Below are positions 45,843 through 53,760 of a stretch of 64,000 nucleotides of DNA, piece by piece. The translations under genes and the position numbers were made by a program. The notes beneath the pieces are model-generated. The model worked only from the letters and a program-made list of their open reading frames with translations, was not told the origin of the DNA and did no database searches. The DNA comes from Roseateles aquatilis (GTDB taxonomy: Bacteria; Pseudomonadota; Gammaproteobacteria; Burkholderiales; Burkholderiaceae_C): positions 231,064 through 295,063 of the forward strand of contig NZ_NIOF01000010.1 of NCBI RefSeq assembly GCF_002205645.1, given 5' to 3'. How positions within the stretch are numbered: the first letter of the stretch is position 1; every line of letters starts with the position of its first letter.

Positions 45843-48800
45843 ATGCTCATCATGAGAATTCAGGGAGTGAGATTCAAGATCCTCGCGATCACCGCGATCT
45901 TGAATCTGGCGGCGATTGGGGCGAGGGCAGATACATCCACCGCGCCGGTGGATTCGTCGAACTACAGCAGAACGGTTCGGTATATCTATGAGGCGGGAAC
46001 GGGGCGCTTGTCTGCGACGCAGGTCGAGCCGGACAACCTCGCGCTTTGCAAAACTACATCGATAACCTACGACGCCTGGGGCAATGTCACTAGTAGTAGC
46101 GAGTCGAACTGTGAGGGCGCTCCGGCACGCGTCCGAATCCAGACTCGCACGACGCGCGACAGGTTCGATGCAGTCGTGGCACAGCCCTTCGTCGTTAACG
46201 GGGCGGCTGTCAGCATTCCGGTTGTTGCGGGTGTCTTCGCCACGACCAATGAGAACGCGCTTTCGCAGGCGCGCAAGTCGGGATTCGACCCACGGTTCGG
46301 CCTACCGATCCGTGTCGAGGATCCCAATGGCGCAATCGCTCGGGACGACCTTGACGACTTCGGTCGTGTCATTCGCAAGTTCTCTGCGGACGGAACTTCG
46401 GTCGTCACGCAGTACTGCGTGCTGTCCGCGGCGGGTGTGGACATGTCGTCCAACAGCCCGAATTGCCCGAGCGTCGCATCGCCTGAGCGTCCGGATGCTG
46501 CGGTGAGCATGACTCATACCGAGCCGCGCAATACGCAAGACAGCAAGTCTGGTCCATTCATTCGGACCTACCTCGACGCACTGGGACGATCCATTCGTAG
46601 CGTCACGGAAAGCTTCGATGGTGCCGGTCAACCGGCCGGTCGCGCCGGGACCCCCGTGGTTTCCGACACCGTCTATGGCCCCGAAGGCCAGAAGCTGATG
46701 CAGACGGGCGCCTACTTCCTTGCCAGCGGATCGAGTGCGTTGCAGGGTAGCCAGGACGTCGGTGTTACTTCGTTCGACTACGACGATCTGGGAAGAGTAG
46801 TTCGGACCTACAGCGCCAATCCGAACGGTCGGGCAACACGTGCCTTTGGCGGTGGCGCATTCGGCTACGGCAGCTATGGCAGTCGAGCCAGCACACTGAC
46901 GGTGGTGCAGTACAGCGGGGCTGTGACAACAACCACTGATCCGCAAGGGCATACAGCGAGTTCCGAGCGCGATGCCTTGGCGCAGATCATCCGGGTCACG
47001 GATCGTGGAGGCGCTCAGCTGGCCTATCGATACGACGCGTTCGGACTCCCGATCCAAAGTCGCGATGCGTTGCAGAACGTCAGCACAACGACGTTCGATG
47101 TGCTCGGTCGCGTCGTCGCCTCGGATGATCCGGACAAGGGTGTTTCGCAGACCTGTCTGGACGTGCTGGGGCAGGTGAAGTCGTCGCAGAACTCCAAACA
47201 GCGAGGCAGTCACGGGCAGAGCTCGTGCCCGAACGACGGGGACAGCGGCAGTAGCGCTACCGGGCGGCCTGGCTGGACCACGTATGCCTACGACGTGCTC
47301 GGTCGCAGGACTGAGCAGCGCGCGTCCAATGATGTCTACCAGTGGTCCTATGACAGTGGCACGGGCGCGATCGGCAGGTTGAGCCAATCCACCACGGCGC
47401 AGGGCGTGACGAAACGCTATTACTACGACGCCCTGGGACGCGCGACCAGTTCAAGAACCGACATCACCCAAGGCCCGTCGTTCGCGACCTCCGTGGCCTA
47501 TGACGGCGTTTCAGGGCATCTGGCCAGCAAGACCTATCCGACAGGCTTGAAGGTCGGATACGAGTACACGGCGCGAGGATTCCTGTCTGCGCTGCGGACG
47601 TTGTCGAGCTTGGACCTCAAGCCGCTGCCGGCTACGTCGGGAGGTGCGATACCGGCTGGTTCGTTCCTGGCAGCGAACACCGTGTTGTGGTCCGCGCGCA
47701 CGCAACGCGCGGACGGTCGCCTCGAGCAAGCGGTGTTCTCGAGTGGCGTGGTCAGCACCACCGTCACCGATGCCATCGGACGAGTGACCGGTCAGACAGT
47801 GAGTACCGGGGCTCTTGGTGCTATCGCCAGCATGGGGTACGCCTGGGACGACGTGGACAACCTGACTTCCCGGGTCGACAACATCGGTAGTGGTTCCGGG
47901 GCGGTCAGCGAGTCCTTCGAGTACGACAAGCTGAACCGCCTGGCGGCCTATGCCGTGTCCTCGCCGACGATTCCCAATATTCAGCGTCGTGTCGAGCTCA
48001 AGTACAACGCGCTGGGAATGATGCTGTCTAAGGACGATGTAGGCAGCTATGCCTACCCTGCGCAAGGGGTCGGCGTGCGTCGTCCGCATGCTCCGTTGTC
48101 CGTCGCCGGCGCCGCTCTGCAATACGACCTCAATGGCAACGTCATTGCCAAAGCTGCGGGCAAATACAGCACGCTGACGTACACCGAATTCGATCGAGTA
48201 GCGACGGCGAGTTCCTCGTTCGGCATTGCCTATGCATGGTCGTATGACGAATCACAGTTCCGCGTCAAGGAGACTCGTGTCGCGTCCAACGGTACGCGCA
48301 CGCTCTGGTATCTCCATCCCGATGCTGTCGGGGGACTGGGGTATGAACTCGAAACCCTAAATGGGGTCAACAGCCATAGGCACTTCCTGACAGTCGGCAG
48401 TCAAACTGTCGGCGTGGTTGTTAGCGCGGGTGGCTTGCCGGCCATGAACGCTCAGCAGGTGGCGCCTGCGGATGCTGGAGTACTGGCGATCAACAAGATC
48501 GAGTACTGGCACCAAAACCACCAGAACTCGTTGGTCGCGACCACGGATCATTCTGGCGCCGTAACGGCACGATATGCCTACGATCCTTTCGGAAAACGTC
48601 GGCAGAACGATGGAAATTACGATCTCAGCGGGTCATTGGTAGTTGACTGGCGAAGCGATACCAACGCTGGAACCGCGCGCGGTTTTACAGGCCATGAGCA
48701 GCTGAATGATATTGGCCTGATCAACATGAACGGACGGATCTATGACGATCTGGTCGGTGTGTTTCTTCAAGGCGACCCGGTGCTGCAGGATCGATTCAAT

Positions 48801-49763
48801 ACGCAAAATTACAGTGCGTATTCGTATGTATATAACAACCCCTTGAATGCGTCCGATCCGAGCGGAATGGTGGCTCAGCTTCCACCCGTTGATATCGACG
48901 GGAAAAGGACACCGAAGAAAAGGTCTGATGATAGTTGGCCGACAAAGTTGTCGCCAACTAGCCGAGAGATGGGGGACAATGAATATGCGGTTGATATGGC
49001 GCTGTCTCGTGTCTTCGTGGCGTCGTGGCAGTCCTGTCCGAGCGGTGCTTGCCTACGGCTGATCGACACAGCTACCGTAAATCCGCCCACCGCAACTGCG
49101 GGGACTCAGTTTTCAGCAGCAAGTTATTTGGCGAAGGCTGCGCGCAAGATATCCAGTTTTGCGTCTCAGGCTTCTCGATCCTTTGGCGTCTTTGATCGAT
49201 TTAAACCTTCTCGAGAGTCCATCAATGAAGGCGTTCGCACGCGTTTCTTCGCGCCAATCTGTGTTAAGGGATGCTTTATTCGGGAAGTTGCAATTGAGGC
49301 AACACAAGATTCAGCGGCGGCGGCGATTGATGGATTTGCTGAGGCGGCGAATCGCTATTATCCTTCTCTTGCGGAGATTGCTACTCTTGCGTTAGGGGTT
49401 CCAGAGGCAGCAGCTGGCGCCACGGTAGCCGACCGGGTGGCTGCAATTCATGGGGTACTTGATCCGATCGCTGCAAACAGAAGAACCACAGCTGTTCTTG
49501 AAACTACGGGTGGTACTCGTATTGTCGCTTCGGGTGGAAGGGACTTGTCGCGAGCTCAACGAAGTGCCTTGCAGCCGGGAGAGGTGGGGGCGCGGTCTCC
49601 AGGCGAACACGCGGAGCGCACCGCCATACGATATTTGTTCGATAATTCGCTAACTCCCTCGCAATTGGCGGTGTCGAGGCCGATTTGCTTCTCATGCCGT
49701 GAAGCTATTGAAGCGAGTGGTGGTCGCTTGACGAGTAGTACATCCGCAACATGGCCAAGGTGA
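45843..49763 (+). CDS. Rhs protein with C-terminal deaminase-like toxin domain
   Basis: 1306 residues from ATG 45843 (alternative 45852) with signal peptide (FKILAITAILNLAAIGARA). Residues about 50-940 are YD-repeats (YDALGRA, YDAFGLP, YDVLGRR). The Rhs-associated core follows with GFTGHEQLNDIGLINMNGR and NPLNASDPSG at about residues 948-1007. The tip, 1008-1306, is not Rhs and ends with GEHAERTAIRYL (His1256, Glu1258) and PICFSCREAI (Cys1282, Cys1285): the HAE and PCxxC-type zinc-binding pattern of cytidine-deaminase-fold toxins (BURPS668_1122/YwqJ-like). Predicted secreted antibacterial or other cell-targeting deaminase. The tip is AT-richer than the rest, showing exchange. Confidence 0.85.
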   Translation: MLIMRIQGVRFKILAITAILNLAAIGARADTSTAPVDSSNYSRTVRYIYEAGTGRLSATQVEPDNLALCKTTSITYDAWGNVTSSSESNCEGAPARVRIQTRTTRDRFDAVVAQPFVVNGAAVSIPVVAGVFATTNENALSQARKSGFDPRFGLPIRVEDPNGAIARDDLDDFGRVIRKFSADGTSVVTQYCVLSAAGVDMSSNSPNCPSVASPERPDAAVSMTHTEPRNTQDSKSGPFIRTYLDALGRSIRSVTESFDGAGQPAGRAGTPVVSDTVYGPEGQKLMQTGAYFLASGSSALQGSQDVGVTSFDYDDLGRVVRTYSANPNGRATRAFGGGAFGYGSYGSRASTLTVVQYSGAVTTTTDPQGHTASSERDALAQIIRVTDRGGAQLAYRYDAFGLPIQSRDALQNVSTTTFDVLGRVVASDDPDKGVSQTCLDVLGQVKSSQNSKQRGSHGQSSCPNDGDSGSSATGRPGWTTYAYDVLGRRTEQRASNDVYQWSYDSGTGAIGRLSQSTTAQGVTKRYYYDALGRATSSRTDITQGPSFATSVAYDGVSGHLASKTYPTGLKVGYEYTARGFLSALRTLSSLDLKPLPATSGGAIPAGSFLAANTVLWSARTQRADGRLEQAVFSSGVVSTTVTDAIGRVTGQTVSTGALGAIASMGYAWDDVDNLTSRVDNIGSGSGAVSESFEYDKLNRLAAYAVSSPTIPNIQRRVELKYNALGMMLSKDDVGSYAYPAQGVGVRRPHAPLSVAGAALQYDLNGNVIAKAAGKYSTLTYTEFDRVATASSSFGIAYAWSYDESQFRVKETRVASNGTRTLWYLHPDAVGGLGYELETLNGVNSHRHFLTVGSQTVGVVVSAGGLPAMNAQQVAPADAGVLAINKIEYWHQNHQNSLVATTDHSGAVTARYAYDPFGKRRQNDGNYDLSGSLVVDWRSDTNAGTARGFTGHEQLNDIGLINMNGRIYDDLVGVFLQGDPVLQDRFNTQNYSAYSYVYNNPLNASDPSGMVAQLPPVDIDGKRTPKKRSDDSWPTKLSPTSREMGDNEYAVDMALSRVFVASWQSCPSGACLRLIDTATVNPPTATAGTQFSAASYLAKAARKISSFASQASRSFGVFDRFKPSRESINEGVRTRFFAPICVKGCFIREVAIEATQDSAAAAIDGFAEAANRYYPSLAEIATLALGVPEAAAGATVADRVAAIHGVLDPIAANRRTTAVLETTGGTRIVASGGRDLSRAQRSALQPGEVGARSPGEHAERTAIRYLFDNSLTPSQLAVSRPICFSCREAIEASGGRLTSSTSATWPR

Positions 49764-49766
49764 AAA

Positions 49767-50375
49767 ATGAAAACTTTTGATGAGGAACTGCTGAAGACGG
49801 ATCTGGCGGAACTTTCTGAAAGGGCAATGCTTGCATTTGCAACGGCGACCGCAACTCGTCAACTTGTGAGCTACGAACTCTATGCCTTAGAGGCGGAGAT
49901 CCAGGAAGTCAAGCGCCCAAGAGAAATTTTGACTTGCTTGTGGACTGAAATTTCGTACCCTGCAAGTGAACGGGTCGTTTGGTCTGAGCACTTGGAGGAA
50001 ATGACGAGCTTGCTTCCAGAAGATGGAGATCGATGGACTGTGTGGCATGCTCTTGCGGAGGATGCATTAGCTTCGTTGATGTATGCCATTCGCTGTTTGA
50101 TGAAGCCAGACGCGCAAGAGGCAGCCTGGGCGGGCCGGAGAGCTTACGAGGCTACTGATCAAGCTGCGATTCGAATGCTTAATCTCGATCCAAACGATTT
50201 CGACAGCGAAATTGCTATATCAAGTCATCCGATCGTGCAACGTGAGCTGGCACATCAACGGGAAGACGTTGCGCTGTTACGGGCAGGAGAATTTGAAGTG
50301 GTCCGTCATAATTCATATTTGAATGTTATTTTGAATCAACAGGAAATCTCGCTTCTGCGTCAAAAGGGGAGCTAA
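49767..50375 (+). CDS. Putative immunity protein, DUF416-like
   Basis: 202 residues, no signal peptide, three bases after the Rhs gene. Helical: ALAEDALASLMYAIRC, AIRMLNLDPNDFD, SSHPIVQRELAHQREDVALL. The pattern resembles DUF416 (YjaG-type) proteins, a family found as predicted immunity to polymorphic deaminase toxins. Cytoplasmic, as expected for protection against a cytidine-deaminase toxin. AT-rich like the toxin tip. Confidence 0.7.
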   Translation: MKTFDEELLKTDLAELSERAMLAFATATATRQLVSYELYALEAEIQEVKRPREILTCLWTEISYPASERVVWSEHLEEMTSLLPEDGDRWTVWHALAEDALASLMYAIRCLMKPDAQEAAWAGRRAYEATDQAAIRMLNLDPNDFDSEIAISSHPIVQRELAHQREDVALLRAGEFEVVRHNSYLNVILNQQEISLLRQKGS

Positions 50376-50795
50376 AACGAGTTTACGGAACATGGGTGAG
50401 GCCCAGAACTGAATGGGTCTCTCATATGTATTTCCGCATCGTGGGGTTGTTTTTGATGTATCAGGTGATTCTCAATGTCAGTCGACTGGATTATCCAGGT
50501 TGGTCGAAGGTGCTTGTAGTAATACTGGGGAAGTCGCATAAGAGCTTGAGTAATTGGGAAGCGAGCACGGTGCAATTGATGCCTTTTGCGTGGGACGCTT
50601 CATTGTAGGATTCGTAACGAAGGCCGCAAAGGAAATGCTGTCTTCTTCTACTTAGTCGTGCCTTCAAGGAAGTAACCGATTTCACAGGATAGGCAAGCAC
50701 ACACGTGACCATGTGACTCGGGTTTGAAGTCAGGCAATAATTTTCTTGTTGAAATAAAAACTATCAAGCGAGGCTGTGAAATAAACGCAACACCC
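50376..50795. other. AT-rich gap, no clear gene
   Basis: 420 bp of lower GC than the flanks, matching the toxin tip and immunity gene. A GTG-started frame at 50396-50608 (about 70 residues) has no ribosome binding site and no recognisable motif. I see no gene, terminator or repeat. It may be a remnant of an earlier tip/immunity cassette. Confidence 0.6.
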
Positions 50796-51125
50796 ATGAA
50801 ATCCATCATCACAACCGCATTACTCGGTCTCGCCGGCCTTGCCAATTCCGCTCATGCGGCCATGGTCGTGCTCTCCTCCAATCCTGCCACCTGGCGCGTG
50901 GAGAACTACGAAAACGACCGTGTTGTACTCTGGTACACCGGTGTTCCCTGTTCGCAGGGCCAGCTGGTTTTCGGCCCCAACTTCACCAAATCTGATTTGA
51001 GTCGCTTTTGGATTACTTATTCGATGGTTCGAACTAGTGGCGTCAAGATGTTCGTCTACTACGACAACGCCGACGCGCCGGCCCGCTGCGTGATCACCAG
51101 CTTCGGAATCGACGCCGGGCAATGA
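50796..51125 (+). CDS. Small secreted protein E (cluster 2)
   Basis: 109 residues from ATG 50796; signal TALLGLAGLANSAHA. Mature: AMVVLSSNPATWRV, VLWYTGVPCSQGQLVFG, helix-like WITYSMVRTSGVKMFVYYD, then ARCVITSFGI. Two Cys. Distant family member, first of cluster 2, upstream of the secretion operon. Confidence 0.75.
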   Translation: MKSIITTALLGLAGLANSAHAAMVVLSSNPATWRVENYENDRVVLWYTGVPCSQGQLVFGPNFTKSDLSRFWITYSMVRTSGVKMFVYYDNADAPARCVITSFGIDAGQ

Positions 51126-51147
51126 CATTGAAAAAAGGACAGCCGCC

Positions 51148-51474
51148 ATGAAAAGGTTTCTTCTGATCAGCGCCTTCCTGCTCTCCAGCCTGCCGCTGGT
51201 CAGCCACGCCTACACCGAATGCGCGCCCATGCGCCTGACCAAGGTCTGGAGTGACGTCGACGGCAACTTCTTCATCGCCGTCAATGGCGGCTACCTGAAC
51301 GGCGCGATTCGGGCGACGGCCAATCCGGCGCTGTCGAAACCGGCGATCGCGATCGCCATCGCGGCCTACATGGCCAACCGCAAGGTCATCGTCCGCTACT
51401 CGCGGGATGGGGTGAATTGCGATGCGCCGGTCTGGGATGAAGTGATCGGCTCCATCGGCATGGCCGGCGATTGA
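51148..51474 (+). CDS. Small secreted protein F (cluster 2)
   Basis: 108 residues with signal (LLISAFLLSSLPLVSHA). Mature: TECAPMRLTKVWSDVDGNFF, AIAIAAYMANRKVIVRYSRD, then NCDAPVWDEVIGSI. Family pattern of helix AIxxAAxxxxRKVxVRY then Cys is clear. 22 bp after gene E. Confidence 0.78.
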   Translation: MKRFLLISAFLLSSLPLVSHAYTECAPMRLTKVWSDVDGNFFIAVNGGYLNGAIRATANPALSKPAIAIAIAAYMANRKVIVRYSRDGVNCDAPVWDEVIGSIGMAGD

Positions 51475-51495
51475 CCCCACGGGAGAAACCTCAAC

Positions 51496-51852
51496 ATGAC
51501 GCTCCGCATCCCTGCCATCGTCTCTTGCCTCCTGACTTTCTCCGCCGTGTCCGTCTGGGCCGGCAGCGGCAACAACCCGCAGGAGGTCATCAGCGTCGGC
51601 ATTCACGACACTGGTCACGCGATCATCGAGTACGCCGCCACCGGCCATTCCGAGACCTGCGCCACTCCAGGGCACGAGAAACTCGTGCTCATCGAGAAGA
51701 CCGATCCGCGCTTCAAGTACCTGTATGCCACCGCGCTGGCCGCACCGGCGTCCGGCAAGAAGCTCAACGGATGGGTGGATGGCTGCGTCGATCTTTGGGG
51801 TGATGGCCGCGTACGAATCCCAAAAGCGCTGACGCTCGGCCTCGTGCGTTGA
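51496..51852 (+). CDS. Small secreted protein G (cluster 2)
   Basis: 118 residues with signal (AIVSCLLTFSAVSVWAG). Mature: GHAIIEYAATGHSETC, then FKYLYATALAAPASGKKLNGWVDGCVDLWGDGRV. Two Cys around the helix, as in the rest of the family. 21 bp after gene F; last before the 398-bp gap leading to the secretion operon. Confidence 0.78.
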   Translation: MTLRIPAIVSCLLTFSAVSVWAGSGNNPQEVISVGIHDTGHAIIEYAATGHSETCATPGHEKLVLIEKTDPRFKYLYATALAAPASGKKLNGWVDGCVDLWGDGRVRIPKALTLGLVR

Positions 51853-52250
51853 GCAGGCCGTCAAACCCCTCATCGACCCGATTCAGTTCGCACTGCGCCC
51901 GATCTCGGGTGCTGCCTGCGGTTCATGGGTTGGGCATGCACGACCCGACCCCGCCGCCCTAGGGCAATCCTCTACCCCACCCCCGTCTTCCGTCACGCAA
52001 AGATCGATGGCGACACGGTAAAGTCGCGCCTTGGCCGAAGAACACAAGGCCGCCCGGCGGGCACCCGCCGCGGATGAGGGAGGGCAAGATGAAGTTTCCA
52101 GACATGCGCGCGACCGGCGTGCCGAGATCTGCCGTGCTTGTCACGGCGACGTGCCCGCGCGTGACCGCCCTCGCGGTCGCGTAGCCCGGAGCCCTCCATG
52201 CATTCGGCAGCAGTCCCGGCCGGATCTTCCCGACCCGTCCCGCCCTCGTC
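51853..52250. other. Gap before the secretion operon with a possible 31-codon leader ORF
   Basis: 398 bp with no full gene. A GAGGGAGGG ribosome binding site precedes a 31-codon reading frame at 52089-52184 (MKFPDMRATGVPRS...ALAVA, then TAG). It could be a leader peptide or the broken signal-peptide end of another small secreted gene, as its ribosome binding site resembles theirs. The promoter of the secretion operon probably lies here; I could not identify one with confidence. Confidence 0.45.
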
Positions 52251-53135
52251 ATGCGCCTGACTTCCATCGACTGGCGGGCGCTGACGGATCCAGCCACGCT
52301 CCAACGACGCATCGCTCAGGCGCCGACCTTCGCGTGGGTCGCCCTGGCGCTGGTGCCGCCGTTGGTTGCCGGCGGACTGTGGCTCGCCGCCCGCCAGGTG
52401 GAGCAACGCGCCGATGCCCAACGCCTGGCCACGCGTAGCACGCTCGCCGACCTGCGCGCGAAGGCCGCCGTCACGCCTCCCAGCGATGCCTCGCCCTTCG
52501 CCGCCCGACTGCCATTGACGCAGTCCTCCGCGCGCGCCGTCACGCATCTGCGTGAAGCGGCGGAAGGACAGTCCGTGTGGGTGACCGCGATTTCCACCGC
52601 GCATCAGCCGGCGACAACCAACACGCTCGGCCGCATGAGCCTCGACTTCAACCTGCGTGGCAGCTATGGGGCGATCAAGACGGTGCTCGCCGAGCTGCTG
52701 ACGCGCGATGCGCAGCAGGCCGTGCTGCAACAGCTGTCGTTGCGACGCGCGCCCGGTGCCGCGCCGTCCATGTCGTCGGGCGGCTTCAACAACGCCGGTG
52801 CCATGAACGGCGCGGGTGCGATGGCGGGAAACGGAATCCGTCCGATGAATCCAGGCGGTGATCTGGAAGCCCGCGTCGTCGCGACCTGGCTGAGCCGGCC
52901 GCTCGCGGAAAGCGCGACGACGGGCGTGACGCCGCAGACCGCGGTGGCTGCGCCGCGAGCCGCCCCGGCCTCTGGCGCGTCTGCGCCGATGACCAGCGCG
53001 CCCGCGGTGTCGAGCGCCTCTGCGGCTTCCTCTCCGATGTCCGTCAAGACCGCAGTGGCGTCCGCGCCGGCTCGCGCGGCCTCCGCCCCCAAGTCCCCGA
53101 CCGCCCCGACGTCCGCGTCCGCGGTGCGCCGTTGA
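52251..53135 (+). CDS. PilO/GspM-like inner-membrane protein
   Basis: 294 residues with one membrane helix (about residues 25-45: WVALALVPPLVAGGLWLAA), a short coiled coil and a ferredoxin-like domain (about 95-170, LDFNLRGSYGAIKTVLAELL), then a long Ala/Ser/Pro tail. This is the PilO layout of the type IV pilus alignment complex. First gene of an operon with no GspC/GspL/GspM of the classical type. Assignment by shape and neighbours rather than strong sequence motifs. Confidence 0.65.
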   Translation: MRLTSIDWRALTDPATLQRRIAQAPTFAWVALALVPPLVAGGLWLAARQVEQRADAQRLATRSTLADLRAKAAVTPPSDASPFAARLPLTQSSARAVTHLREAAEGQSVWVTAISTAHQPATTNTLGRMSLDFNLRGSYGAIKTVLAELLTRDAQQAVLQQLSLRRAPGAAPSMSSGGFNNAGAMNGAGAMAGNGIRPMNPGGDLEARVVATWLSRPLAESATTGVTPQTAVAAPRAAPASGASAPMTSAPAVSSASAASSPMSVKTAVASAPARAASAPKSPTAPTSASAVRR

Positions 53136-53145
53136 GGACGTGGCC

Positions 53146-53748
53146 ATGTTCAAGCGCCCTTCGACGTCCATGCCCCCGCCGCCATCGCCCGACACCGGCA
53201 ATGCCAAGGGGCTGCGCCCCGGCCTGCGTTGGGCGCTCGGCCTGAGCGCCGTGGCGAGCGCCTGGGCCTTGCTGTCTCCCACGGAACCCCCGGTCGTCGC
53301 CGCCACCGCGCCCGCGCCGGCCGGGCAGGGCGGCCCGACGCCGACGACACGGCCACCCGCGCCACGCGTCGGCGCCGCGACGCTCGCCCTGGCCGCCGTG
53401 CCCGCGCGCCTGCCCGACCAGCCGCTGGAGCCCGCCGACCGCGATCCCTTCTCGGTCCCGCAGCCGCCTGCGCCGCCACCGCCTCCGCCGCCACCTCCAC
53501 CGCCGCCGCCGCCTCCACCCGCGGCGCCGCCGTTGAACTACCGCTACCTCGGCCAACTGATCGACCCGCAGGGCCAGCGCAAGGTCTACCTGGCGCGGCC
53601 GGACAAGGACCTGCTCGTCGAGGCCGGCACCCGGCTCGACGAGGGCTACCGCGTCGAGTCCATCACCGACGACGAGATCCGCCTCATCTACGAACCCCTG
53701 CAACAGCGTGCCGTGATCCGCATCCCGCCGGCCGCGCCGTCGCCCTGA
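53146..53748 (+). CDS. PilP/GspC-like periplasmic linker protein with poly-proline tract
   Basis: About 200 residues from the ATG at 53146 (GAGGA seven bases upstream; the GTG at 53140 is too close to it). Membrane helix GLSAVASAWALLSP, then a run of about 20 prolines (about residues 105-125), then an HR/PilP-type beta-domain (LNYRYLGQLIDPQGQRKVYL, RVESITDDEIRLIY). PilP/GspC proteins connect the inner-membrane platform to the secretin. The C-terminal domain fit is good; poly-proline would act as a periplasm-spanning rod. Confidence 0.75.
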   Translation: MFKRPSTSMPPPPSPDTGNAKGLRPGLRWALGLSAVASAWALLSPTEPPVVAATAPAPAGQGGPTPTTRPPAPRVGAATLALAAVPARLPDQPLEPADRDPFSVPQPPAPPPPPPPPPPPPPPPPAAPPLNYRYLGQLIDPQGQRKVYLARPDKDLLVEAGTRLDEGYRVESITDDEIRLIYEPLQQRAVIRIPPAAPSP

Positions 53749-53760
53749 CTCGACTGCCCG

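Noticed and set aside
50396..50608. 70-residue reading frame in the AT-rich gap
   Set aside because: GTG start without a ribosome binding site, no motif, no homolog recognised; reported only as a gap.
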